Assembly: GCA_020445255.1 (NCBI GenBank)
Contig: JAGRGY010000038.1
Location: 1-58,680 of the forward strand
Origin: Gammaproteobacteria bacterium
Lineage (GTDB): Bacteria > Pseudomonadota > Gammaproteobacteria > Chromatiales > Chromatiaceae
Reading direction: 5' to 3'
Length of the DNA stretch: 58,680 nucleotides
Position numbers and translations under genes: made by a program. The notes below the pieces were generated by a model. The model was not told where the DNA came from. It did not search any database and saw only the letters and a program-made list of their open reading frames with translations. Shown one piece after another: positions 1-8,247 of the stretch (its first letter is position 1; each line of letters opens with the position of its first letter).

Positions 1-1
1 C

Positions 2-157
2 GACGAGCACGTGATACCGCGCGTGTTGTGGGACGCCCAGCGCGACGCGGGCTACTGCGAGGCCAGGGCCACCGCGTTCGTCACCCGCCTCGAATCCCTC
101 GGCTGGCACTGCGTCGGGGACGACGGTGGCACCGACACGGCCGCAGGACGGAAATGA
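2..157 (+). CDS. C-terminal fragment of an unidentified protein
   Basis: The window opens inside a reading frame that runs 51 codons from base 2 to a TGA at 155-157. The translated tail (DEHVIPRVLWDAQRDAG... ending GRK) has a balanced composition with Trp, Tyr and Cys, unlike the Arg/Pro-rich shadow frames nearby, so it is probably the true 3' end of a gene. I do not recognise the family. About 180 bases without a convincing gene separate it from the next start. Confidence 0.45.
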   Translation, partial: DEHVIPRVLWDAQRDAGYCEARATAFVTRLESLGWHCVGDDGGTDTAAGRK

Positions 158-338
158 GCGTCCACCGGACCCGCCGGACCCCACGCCATCGCCCTCGACG
201 TCAACCGTGGTGTTCGCGGCCACGGAGCATGCCGGTCCGCACGGCGCGTCCGGGAACGGACACCATGTTATTCTCGCAACACATCAGGCTCCTGCGGACA
301 TGCCGCCGGAGCCGCCACACCTGCGACCGGGAACACAA

Positions 339-929
339 ATGAAACACGCGTTCGCCCTGTTCGGTCTGCTTACGACGCTCGCCACCGCCGTCGGCGCAGA
401 TGACATCGAGGACCAGATCAAACAGGGGCTCGAGGCCTACAAGGGCAAGGAGTACAAGGTCGCGATCGACGATCTCAATTACGCGATCGCGCAGATTCAG
501 GAGCGCCTGAACGGAGAGAACGCCACGTTGCTGCCCGAACCGCTCGACGGCTGGACCGCCTCGGAGGTACAGAACGCGTCCGCCGGCATGGCGATGTTCG
601 GCGGCGGCACCACGATGTCGCGCTCCTATTCGCGCGCTGGCGAGACCGTCGAGATAACGCTGACGGCCGGTTCGCCGATGGTGGCCGCCGCGATGGCAAT
701 GATGAACAATCCGATGCTGCTCAGCAGCGACCCGAGCCTGAAACCTTACCGCTACAAGCGCATCAACGGCATGAAGAAGCAGGACGGCGACCGGATCGAG
801 GTCACGCTCGGCATGGCCGGACAGATCATGGTGCAGATCGACGCCAGCGGCGTGGCCGGGGAAGACGTCGTCAAACAATACCTCGACGCAATGGACTTCG
901 AGCGCATCCAGCAGGCTTTTCTGCAGTAG
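339..929 (+). CDS. small secreted protein, unknown function
   Basis: The predicted product is 196 aa. The ATG at 339 is chosen because a GGGA ribosome site lies just upstream and the N-terminus is a clean Sec signal (MKHAFALFGLLTTLATAVGA, cleavage near residue 20). The mature part starts with a charged, possibly helical stretch (about residues 21-55: DIEDQIKQGLEAYKGKEYK, then YAIAQIQERL) reminiscent of a single TPR-like hairpin, followed by a Met-rich central region and a C-terminal part with no motif I know. It is convergent with the regulator gene that ends at 969. No function is assigned. Confidence 0.75.
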   Translation: MKHAFALFGLLTTLATAVGADDIEDQIKQGLEAYKGKEYKVAIDDLNYAIAQIQERLNGENATLLPEPLDGWTASEVQNASAGMAMFGGGTTMSRSYSRAGETVEITLTAGSPMVAAAMAMMNNPMLLSSDPSLKPYRYKRINGMKKQDGDRIEVTLGMAGQIMVQIDASGVAGEDVVKQYLDAMDFERIQQAFLQ

Positions 930-936
930 TCGCGCG

Positions 937-953
937 CCGGCACATGCTGCCGG
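937..953. terminator. possible bidirectional hairpin between convergent genes
   Basis: A 6-bp GC-rich stem (CCGGCA / TGCCGG) with a 5-nt loop sits in the 39-bp gap between the convergent genes ending at 929 and 969. There is no clear U-tract on either strand, so termination is inferred from position only. Confidence 0.3.
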
Positions 954-968
954 TATACAAGCTGACCT

Positions 969-1856
969 TCAGCGACCGCCATTGAACCATACCCGGCCGA
1001 GGCCAGTGATGTCGTAACCGGCATGCTCGGCGGCCTTGTCGACGAACGGACGCGAACGGAAGAACGCGAGCAACGTCTGCAGCGGCGAGTCGAACCAGGC
1101 GCCCCGGTCGACCAGCAGATCGTATCGCTCGCGCAGCAACGGTACGAAGCCGAGGCGCAACTGCTCCGCCATCGCACGCAAACCCAGCGCGGCATCGGCC
1201 TTGCCCTCGAGCACGGCGAGTGCGGCATCGGATTCGGTGCGCGCGGTCGCGGTCCATTTCACATCGTCGGTCGCGACACCGGATTTGACCAGCAGCTGTT
1301 CGAGCAGAACCTGGGATCCGGCGCCACGCTGACGCGGCACGACCCGACGGTCGCGCAGGCTGTCCACGTCGGCCAGCTTGCGCTCGCTGCCGGGGGCGAC
1401 CACGAGCCCGCGTTCGCGCCACGCGAACTCGACCAGCGCGACGGGTGCATCGCCGAACCGGGCGCTGATCGTGGCGACGTTCCAGCCGGACGTGGCGGAA
1501 TCGTAGACGTGCATGCCGGCGACGATGCCCTCGTTCTTTTCGAACCGGTCGAGACCGTCGAGACTGCCGTCGAGCAGCATCGCGATGCCACAGCCGGATT
1601 CACGCACGGCCCACTCCAGCAGCGGTTCGTAACTGCCAAGGAACACGGCGGGCCGCGGTGCAGCAGGCGTGACAGGGGTCGAGCTGCCGCCGGCGATCCA
1701 CGCCTCGATGGCCTTGCGCGGGAACAGCAGTTTGCCCATCGCGCGCGAGCACGGAATCTGTCCTGACGCGGCCAGGTCGTAGACCTTGCGCTCCTTGATG
1801 CGCAGCAGCGAGGCCAGCTCGCGCGTCGTCAGGTAGGCGTTTTCGCTGTCCGGCAT
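969..1856 (-). CDS. HTH (MerR/excisionase-like) regulator fused to periplasmic-binding-like domain
   Basis: A 295-aa protein. Residues about 8-55 form a helix-turn-helix of the excisionase/HTH_17 type (LTTRELASLLRIKERKVYDL, then GKLLFPRKAIEAWI). Residues about 70-285 resemble the PBP-like domain found in molybdate or tungstate binding regulators (ALVEFAWRERGLVVAPGS, RGAGSQVLLEQLL, LEGKADAALGLRAM). No signal peptide is present, so the binding domain is cytoplasmic and probably senses a small ligand to control DNA binding. It diverges from the Na/Pi cotransporter gene across a 336-bp region. The ligand is not evident, and no molybdate genes lie nearby. Confidence 0.8.
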   Translation of the reverse strand: MPDSENAYLTTRELASLLRIKERKVYDLAASGQIPCSRAMGKLLFPRKAIEAWIAGGSSTPVTPAAPRPAVFLGSYEPLLEWAVRESGCGIAMLLDGSLDGLDRFEKNEGIVAGMHVYDSATSGWNVATISARFGDAPVALVEFAWRERGLVVAPGSERKLADVDSLRDRRVVPRQRGAGSQVLLEQLLVKSGVATDDVKWTATARTESDAALAVLEGKADAALGLRAMAEQLRLGFVPLLRERYDLLVDRGAWFDSPLQTLLAFFRSRPFVDKAAEHAGYDITGLGRVWFNGGR

Positions 1857-2192
1857 CGGGCCCTCGAAAGATCGGTTGAAGGGTTGTCAGGAGACCATTC
1901 TACAGACGCGTCCGTGATGCGCACTGCACGGTCGGCGTCGACAACGCACCCGCCGCACCTGTTCCGACGTCGATTGGAAAACGGTGGTGATGTCGCGATC
2001 CCGCGCCGCGTTGCCGACCCTTCGGCGGGGGTGCCGGTGGCGCTCAACCGAGCGTCCGCCGGGCCGACAATCATGTCTGCCGCGCCCGCGTGTGACAAGA
2101 AGATGACAGGCAGGTTACAGCGGCCACCTATACTTACTGTCGCTGCCGCGCCATGGACGTCGGCCGCACAACGGCTCGGGAGTCAGACAACG
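1857..2192. other. 336-bp divergent intergenic region
   Basis: This region separates the regulator (minus strand) from the Na/Pi cotransporter (plus strand). The plus-strand reading frame is open through much of it, but the Arg/Pro/Thr-rich translation and the absence of family resemblance argue against coding. It carries the Pho-box-like repeats and -10 hexamer listed separately. Nothing else was recognised. Confidence 0.6.
2092..2134 (+). promoter_or_regulatory. Pho-box-like triple repeat with -10 hexamer before Na/Pi cotransporter
   Basis: Three 7-mers occur at exactly 11-bp intervals: GTGACAA (2092-2098), ATGACAG (2103-2109) and GTTACAG (2114-2120). Read on the minus strand they are CTGTAAC, CTGTCAT and TTGTCAC; the middle one equals the PhoB half-site consensus, and 7+4 spacing is the PhoB pattern. 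A good -10 (TATACT, 2129-2134) follows 8 bp after the last repeat, with no -35, as in activator-dependent promoters. The repeats are inverted relative to the usual orientation for a plus-strand promoter, which lowers confidence. Confidence 0.45.
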
Positions 2193-4013
2193 ATGCTCAA
2201 ACGGATAGTGCTACCGACGATCCTGTTCGTACTCGCCTACGGGTTCTGGATCAGTCCGAATTTCAAGGAGATATCCGCCGGTGTCGCGATATTCCTGTTC
2301 GGCATGCTGTTCCTCGAGGACGGCTTCAAGGCGTTTACCGGGGGTCTGCTCGAACGGATCCTGCAGAAGACCACCAACAGCATCTGGAAGAGCCTGACCT
2401 TCGGCGTCGTGTCGACCACCGTGATGCAGTCGAGTTCGCTGGTCTCGGTCATCACGATCTCGTTCCTGAGCGCCGGCCTGATCGGGCTGGCGGCCGGTAT
2501 CGGCATCATCTTCGGTGCCAACCTGGGCACGACGACCGGCGCCTGGCTGATCGCGGGCTTCGGCCTCAAGGTCAAGATCTCCGCCTATGCCATGCCGATG
2601 CTCGTGTTCGGCATCATCCTCGTGTTCCAGAAAGCCAAGAGCCTGCGCGGCGTCGGCTACATCCTGGCCGGTCTCGGCTTCCTGTTTCTCGGCATTCATC
2701 ACATGAAGGAGGGCTTCGAGGCCTTCCGCGATACCGTCGATCTGACCAAGTTCGCGGTCGCCGGCTACCCGGGCATATTGTTGTTCTCACTGCTCGGCGT
2801 CGTGGCCACGGTCATCATGCAATCCAGCCACGCGACGCTGGTGATCATCATCACGGCGCTGGCCGCGCAGCAGATCACCTACGAGAACGCGCTCGCGCTG
2901 GCCATCGGCGCGAACATCGGCACGACGATCACTGCGATCCTCGGTGCGCTCGGTTCGAACGTTGACGGCAAACGGCTCGCCGCTGCACACCTGATCTTCA
3001 ATCTCGTCACGGCGATCATCGCGATCGCGTTCATCTACCAGATCGGCGCCCTGGTCGACGTCATCAGCCGCGGCGTGGGCATCGCGGCCGACGACTACAC
3101 ACTGAAACTCGCGGTGTTTCACAGCCTGTTCAACACGATCGGCATCCTGGTCATGATGCCGCTCACGAACCAGCTGGTGAATTTTCTGATGCGCATCATG
3201 CCGGAGAGAAAGATCGCCGCCGGGCAGCCCCAGTTCCTGCTCGACTCCGCGCTGGAACTGCCCGACACCGCAATCGAGGCCGTCCGCAGGGAGACCCAGC
3301 ACCTGTACGAGAATGCCTTTGCGATCATCGCCCATGGCCTCAGCCTGCACCGTCACGACATCCAGTCCGATGTCGATCTGGAGGAACTCGCGCAGAAGCC
3401 CGGGAAGCCGATGACCATCGATATCGAGGCCGAATACGAATCCACCGTTAAGGGTCTTTACGGCGATATCATCGCGTTTATCAGCCGCGCCAGCACCAGC
3501 ATGACGCCGGAGCAGGCAGACGAGTTGTTCCGCCTGCGCGCCGCCGGCAGGGACATCGTCGAGGCGATCAAGGACACCAAGCACATGCATGGCAACCTGT
3601 CCCAGTTCATCGCCTCCAGCAACAAGGATATCCGCGCCGAATACAACAAGCTGCGGGTCGGCCTGGGTGGTGTCCTGCGCAATATCGAGGCCGTGCGCGC
3701 CGACGAGGAAGACGTTACGTCAGTGCTCGCACTGGACCGGGTCAACGTCGAAATCGAGCAGCACGACGCCGAACTCAACCGCAAACTGGAAGCACTGATC
3801 CGCGATCGGCACATCACCGCACAGATGGCGACGTCGCTGATGAACGATTCGGCCTATTCTTACGATGTCGCGCGCAACCTCGTGCAGATGGGTCGCGTGC
3901 TGTTCGCGAGGGGCACCGCCGGGATGCGCGAGGCAGGTCGCAGCATCGCCCTCGAGGAAGACGAAGTGGCGAAACTCGCCAGGGCGGCTACGGTGGATCA
4001 CGAACAGGGGTAA
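2193..4013 (+). CDS. Na+/phosphate cotransporter family protein with PhoU-like C-terminal domain
   Basis: The product is about 606 aa, an inner-membrane protein expected to import phosphate with sodium. The ATG at 2193 is preferred over the long upstream extension because transmembrane segment 1 (IVLPTILFVLAYGFWISPNF) follows at once. Two inverted Na/Pi-cotransporter repeats are visible, each with the QSS signature (TVMQSSSLVSVI about residue 80; VIMQSSHATLVII about 210) followed by GANLGTT and GANIGTT. Residues about 350-600 form a soluble helical PhoU-like domain. The next gene starts 5 bp downstream, so the two are probably co-transcribed. Upstream repeats suggest phosphate-starvation control. 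Confidence 0.9.
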   Translation: MLKRIVLPTILFVLAYGFWISPNFKEISAGVAIFLFGMLFLEDGFKAFTGGLLERILQKTTNSIWKSLTFGVVSTTVMQSSSLVSVITISFLSAGLIGLAAGIGIIFGANLGTTTGAWLIAGFGLKVKISAYAMPMLVFGIILVFQKAKSLRGVGYILAGLGFLFLGIHHMKEGFEAFRDTVDLTKFAVAGYPGILLFSLLGVVATVIMQSSHATLVIIITALAAQQITYENALALAIGANIGTTITAILGALGSNVDGKRLAAAHLIFNLVTAIIAIAFIYQIGALVDVISRGVGIAADDYTLKLAVFHSLFNTIGILVMMPLTNQLVNFLMRIMPERKIAAGQPQFLLDSALELPDTAIEAVRRETQHLYENAFAIIAHGLSLHRHDIQSDVDLEELAQKPGKPMTIDIEAEYESTVKGLYGDIIAFISRASTSMTPEQADELFRLRAAGRDIVEAIKDTKHMHGNLSQFIASSNKDIRAEYNKLRVGLGGVLRNIEAVRADEEDVTSVLALDRVNVEIEQHDAELNRKLEALIRDRHITAQMATSLMNDSAYSYDVARNLVQMGRVLFARGTAGMREAGRSIALEEDEVAKLARAATVDHEQG

Positions 4014-4018
4014 GGACA

Positions 4019-4414
4019 GTGAAAAAAACCAAATTGCTACGCATGATCGGCGAATTCTTCGACAGCGAGCTCAAGAAACAGCGCGAAAAGCGCAAGCAGC
4101 TGAAAAAACTGTTGGGCGAACTGCGCAAGAAGGAAAAAGCGCTGCACAAGAAGCGCAAGGATGAGTCGAACAAGAAGAAGCGTGAGCAATTGAAGCAGGA
4201 TATCGACCTGATCCGCGCGCAGCGCAAGAAGGGAGTCGACCTGCTGAAAGCGCTGAAAAACACCAAGCGAAAGAGCAACCCGACCACGTCTGAAGAAGCC
4301 ACGCCGGCGGCAGCGCAAGCCGCTGCGTCCGTGCCCGTCGAGGTCTCTGGCGACACACCGGCCGAGATGCCGGCCGGGTCCTCCGAAGCCGTGGACGGCC
4401 CACGCGACGGCTGA
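4019..4414 (+). CDS. lysine-rich coiled-coil small protein
   Basis: A 131-aa protein starting at GTG (4019) with AAGGA a few bases upstream, 5 bp after the cotransporter stop. Residues 1-85 are extremely basic and heptad-like (KKQREKRKQLKKLLGELRKK and similar), predicting a long amphipathic coiled coil. Residues 86-131 are a low-complexity Ala/Pro/Thr/Glu tail. The tight spacing suggests a partner or accessory of the cotransporter, but I recognise no family. Confidence 0.75.
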   Translation: MKKTKLLRMIGEFFDSELKKQREKRKQLKKLLGELRKKEKALHKKRKDESNKKKREQLKQDIDLIRAQRKKGVDLLKALKNTKRKSNPTTSEEATPAAAQAAASVPVEVSGDTPAEMPAGSSEAVDGPRDG

Positions 4415-4472
4415 GCGGCGACAGCACAGTGGCAGAACCCGAGTCCAGAGGCATGGGCTGGCATACGCTTGG

Positions 4473-6308
4473 CTACAGGCCGTACAACGCCGGCAGCAGC
4501 CACGAGAACACCCCCCACATCAGGAACGTCAACGGCACACCGACCCGCACGAAGTCTCCGAACTGGTAACCGCCAGCGTTCATGATCAGCAGGTTGGTCT
4601 TGTAGGCTATCGGTGTCGCATAGCTCATGTTGGCCCCGAACAGCACGGCCAGCACGAATGGCTCGAGCGGCAGACCGAGCTGGCGCGCGATGCCGACCGC
4701 TATCGGTGTGCCGATCAGCGCCGCGGCATTGTTCGACACGATGTTGGTCAGCACCGCCATCAGCAGCATCAGCCCGCTCAACAACCAGCGCGGCGACGCG
4801 CCGACGGTCAGCGCGACGAACGTCTGCGCGACATAGTCGGCCGCACCCGTCTTCAACAGTGCGGATCCCAGCGCCAGGCTGGCGACGACGATCAGGATGA
4901 CCTGGGTACTCAGCGCGCGCGCCGCCTGGCGCCAGTTCAAGCAGCCGCTGACCAGCATCAGCAGCACGCCGGCCAGCGCGCTGTAGGCGATCGGCACCCA
5001 TCCGAGCGCGGCGCTGAGCACGATACCGGCCATGATCGTCAGCGCGAGCGGCGCGCGCTGCGTGGTCGGCAAATCGGTGGTCGCATCCAGCACCATTACA
5101 TCCCCCTGGCGTCGCAGTGCCGCGATCTGTTCACGCGGCCCCTGGATGAGAATCACGTCACCAACCCGCAGGCGAATGTCGTGGATACCACCACGCAGCG
5201 CCTGCCGCTGCCAGCCAGCGCGGTGCAGCGCCAGCGTGAGCAGCTGGTAGCGCTCGGCGAAGCGCGAGGTCGCCAGGCTGGCGTCGACCAGTGTCGAACC
5301 CTGGGTCACGACCACTTCGGCAAGCTGCTGGTCATCGGCCTGCAGCGGGTGCTCGTCGTCGACCGGCGCATCGCCCGCGTACAGCGCCGCCCCCAAGACG
5401 CGTTCGTATTCCTTGAGCCGGTCGACCGTGTCGCTGAGCAGCAGCCGGTCGCCGGGGCGCAGTCCGGCGTCCGGCAGTGGCTGCAGATAGGTGTGTTCGC
5501 CACGCAGGACACGCGTGACGCGCATCTCGCCGCCCGCCTGCTGAACCGCTTCGGACAAGGTCCGACCGTCGGCAAAACTGCCTTCGGTCACGACCAGCTG
5601 CGCGGCGAATACGCGCGGCGAGGCATCGCCGAGCTCGGTCAACCGCTGCGGCAGCATGCGCGGCGCGACCAGCCACAGATAGAGCAGTGCAACACCGCCG
5701 GCAGCCGCGACCGGCAGGGCGAAATCGAACATGCCGAGGCGGCGCATACCGAGTTCGGTGGCGACACCGACCACCAATAGATTGGTCGAGGTGCCGATCG
5801 TCGTGGCCATGCCGCCGACCAGCGTCGCAAACCCCATCGGCAACAGGACGCCGGAGGCCGCCGTGCCGGTGCGGATCGAGACACCGATCAGGATCGGCAG
5901 CAGCAGCACGACGATCGGCACATTGTTGACGAACGCGCTCAGCACCGCGCCGACGACCAGCGTCAGCAACAGTGACAGGCGCGGTGCGCCGCCCCACAGG
6001 CGCGCCAGCACCCGCCCGACCGGTTCCAGCGCACCGGTGTGCACCAGCCCCTGCCCGGCGACCATCAGCGCACTGACCGCTACCAGCGCCTCGTGCCCGA
6101 AACCGAGCAGGAAATCGCCGGCGTGCAGCACCCCGCCGTCGTAGGCGAACGGAAACAGCTCGAAGCCGAGGACCAGACTCACCAGCACGAACAGGCTCGC
6201 GGTCTCGAGCGGCACGCGCTCGCGCGTGAACAGCACCAGCGCGAGCAACGTCAGCAGCATGACGGCCAGCGCGTGTTCGTTGGGGATGGCGGGCGGCACC
6301 GTCGACAT
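4473..6308 (-). CDS. SLC13-family permease with two RCK-C (TrkA-C) domains
   Basis: About 611 aa from the ATG at 6308; an ATG 30 bases upstream is also possible, and neither has a strong ribosome site. The architecture is typical of the SLC13/DASS-like 'ArsB/NhaD' group: N-terminal transmembrane half (ETASLFVLVSLVLGFELFPF; VNNVPIVVLLLPILIG), two soluble RCK-C domains in the middle (LSEAVQQAGGEMRVTRVLRG; RLRVGDVILIQGPREQIAAL) and a C-terminal transmembrane half (VLTNIVSNNAAALIGTPIAV). The two asparagine-containing hairpins (NNVPIV, NNAAAL) are the expected substrate-site repeats. Likely an anion transporter (sulfate, dicarboxylate or similar) gated through the RCK-C domains. Confidence 0.9.
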   Translation of the reverse strand: MSTVPPAIPNEHALAVMLLTLLALVLFTRERVPLETASLFVLVSLVLGFELFPFAYDGGVLHAGDFLLGFGHEALVAVSALMVAGQGLVHTGALEPVGRVLARLWGGAPRLSLLLTLVVGAVLSAFVNNVPIVVLLLPILIGVSIRTGTAASGVLLPMGFATLVGGMATTIGTSTNLLVVGVATELGMRRLGMFDFALPVAAAGGVALLYLWLVAPRMLPQRLTELGDASPRVFAAQLVVTEGSFADGRTLSEAVQQAGGEMRVTRVLRGEHTYLQPLPDAGLRPGDRLLLSDTVDRLKEYERVLGAALYAGDAPVDDEHPLQADDQQLAEVVVTQGSTLVDASLATSRFAERYQLLTLALHRAGWQRQALRGGIHDIRLRVGDVILIQGPREQIAALRRQGDVMVLDATTDLPTTQRAPLALTIMAGIVLSAALGWVPIAYSALAGVLLMLVSGCLNWRQAARALSTQVILIVVASLALGSALLKTGAADYVAQTFVALTVGASPRWLLSGLMLLMAVLTNIVSNNAAALIGTPIAVGIARQLGLPLEPFVLAVLFGANMSYATPIAYKTNLLIMNAGGYQFGDFVRVGVPLTFLMWGVFSWLLPALYGL

Positions 6309-6579
6309 CAGTCCACGTCGACGTCGCGACGACGCCATGGCGGGCGTGCGCTCATGTCACCAAGGATACACGCAGACCTGCGACACCGCGGGACAACCTG
6401 GCTGTGACTCAGGCCCGCTGCGAGGATTGCGGCACGTGCGGCGTGGCCGCCTCCGTCGGCACGCGCCACGCCATGCGGTCGCGCATGCCACCGAGGAAGT
6501 TTGCCGCCTGCGCGACGTGTAGCCGTGTGTTCGGCGTCCCGCCCCCCGGCGCACCCGCCCAGCAGGGCGTCGATCCAGC

Positions 6580-8073
6580 TCAGCGCAGTGCGCCGTAGCG
6601 CGCCAGCTTGCGCAGCAGCAGCGCGGGCTCCGGTTGCCGCTGCCGCGCGCCCGCCAGGCGCAGTATCTGCGCAATGGTGGCGTGGTCGAGCGTGCCGTCG
6701 AGTGCGGCGATCACCGCACAAGTGGCGGAATCGAGTACCAGGCTGGCATGCCGGGTGTCGACCAGCCTCCCGCTGCGCGCCTCGGCACGTGCAAGCGCCG
6801 TCGCGCTGGGACGATCGACAGGCCCGGGCGGCGTCCCACCGCTGTGCAGCGAGGCCGACAACGCACGGTGGGCAAACAGCTGGAACAGCTCGCCGAACAG
6901 GTGATCGGTCTGACCCGCGACGCGTGCATCGCCATGTGCCGCAACCTGGGCGCAGGCGATTTCCTGCAACTCCGCAAACGCCACCGCGTGCGGATACACC
7001 GCATACAGATGCGCAAGCGTGGCCTTGGTCAGCGGGTGCGTGACCGGGTGCGCATTGCCACGGTTGTCGCTGAAGGGCTGCGGCTTGGTCCGGCGCAGAT
7101 CTGGCTTGTGCGGCGGCATGAGATCACTGAACAGCGCGAATCCGGTGAATCGCTCGTAATCGGGATCCGCCAGCGGTCGCTCGTCGTCACGCACCAGCAG
7201 CGCCTGATGGAAGTTGCGGTTGGCGAGGAAATCGAGGTATTGCTGACGCAACAACGCATCGTCGATCGTGGCCAGCGCGCTTTCGACGCTCTCGCCGAGG
7301 GTTGCAGGGAACTGCAGGTGCAGATCCGTGTTGCACAGGTAGCTCAGACCGGCGCGCGACACCTGCGCGACGAAGTCAGTGAACAACACCGGTTCGTTCA
7401 CGCTGGCCAGATACTCGTGATACAGGTAGCTGTCCGGTGCGCGTCCGAGTTCGGCGAGCTCGGTACGCAGATACTGCGCACTCAGCGCGTGCAGGTCATG
7501 CAGTCCGCCGGCGAGAAAACCGAGAAACTCGCGCGCGACCTGCACACGCTGCGCCGGCGCTGCCACATCGCGTAGTTGAAACAGCAGCATCTGTCGCAAC
7601 ATGCCGCGCATATGCCAGCCGGGTAGCGCATTGAAGCTCACGTAGGCAACGCCGCCCGGTCGCAACTGGCGTCGCAGCAGCGCGAGCAGCGCGGAACGCA
7701 CGTCGGCGGGCACCCAGGAATACAGGCCGTGCGCGATGATGTAGTCGAAGCCCTCGTCGCCAAGATCGCAATCGGCGAGGTCTGCACGCTGGATCACGAT
7801 GTTGGCAAGACCGAGCTCGTCGATCAGTGCCTGCCCGGCGGTCACCTGCACCTGCGAAAGGTCGATGCCGACGAAGCGTGCACCCGGCATGAACCACGCC
7901 ATCGGGATCAGGTTGCCGCCACTCGCGCAGCCGAGTTCGAGTACGCGTGCGTGCTGCGGATCATGGCAATTGATACCGTACAGCGTGGCCAACACGGCGA
8001 GCTGGTCGGGATGCGTCTCGGCCAAAGACAGGCGGTCGTAGGGGATGCTGTCGTACGCGTCCAGGATGGACAC
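6580..8073 (-). CDS. class I SAM methyltransferase with methyltransferase regulatory domain
   Basis: A 497-aa protein. The N-terminal Rossmann domain carries motif I at residues 44-54 (VLELGCASGGN) and motif II (FVGIDLSQVQV); FDYIIAHGLYSWV follows. After about residue 210 comes the 'methyltransferase regulatory domain' arrangement (YLYHEYLASVNEPVLFTDFV; FRN-type segment near 280; a winged-helix-like C-terminus). Proteins of this pair of domains are common in proteobacteria, but their substrate is unknown. It lies 174 bp downstream of the TIR gene on the same strand; co-transcription is possible but not shown. Confidence 0.9.
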   Translation of the reverse strand: MSILDAYDSIPYDRLSLAETHPDQLAVLATLYGINCHDPQHARVLELGCASGGNLIPMAWFMPGARFVGIDLSQVQVTAGQALIDELGLANIVIQRADLADCDLGDEGFDYIIAHGLYSWVPADVRSALLALLRRQLRPGGVAYVSFNALPGWHMRGMLRQMLLFQLRDVAAPAQRVQVAREFLGFLAGGLHDLHALSAQYLRTELAELGRAPDSYLYHEYLASVNEPVLFTDFVAQVSRAGLSYLCNTDLHLQFPATLGESVESALATIDDALLRQQYLDFLANRNFHQALLVRDDERPLADPDYERFTGFALFSDLMPPHKPDLRRTKPQPFSDNRGNAHPVTHPLTKATLAHLYAVYPHAVAFAELQEIACAQVAAHGDARVAGQTDHLFGELFQLFAHRALSASLHSGGTPPGPVDRPSATALARAEARSGRLVDTRHASLVLDSATCAVIAALDGTLDHATIAQILRLAGARQRQPEPALLLRKLARYGALR

Positions 8074-8247
8074 TCCAACACGGCGGCGGTGCCGCGCACG
8101 GCTGGATTTTGCAACTGCGCGATCGCGCTTGTCGATATGCCCGTCAGAACCGGTACAAGAGCAGGTCCACCCGGATCGCTCGCCGCATTTCGCCGGCGGG
8201 GCGCCGCGTCGGCCGGCGGCGCGACAGGCAATCGCGAGGGATACCGG

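Noticed and set aside
4415..4472. terminator between the coiled-coil gene and the convergent SLC13 gene
   Set aside because: Only short, interrupted complementarity was found; no stem worth listing.
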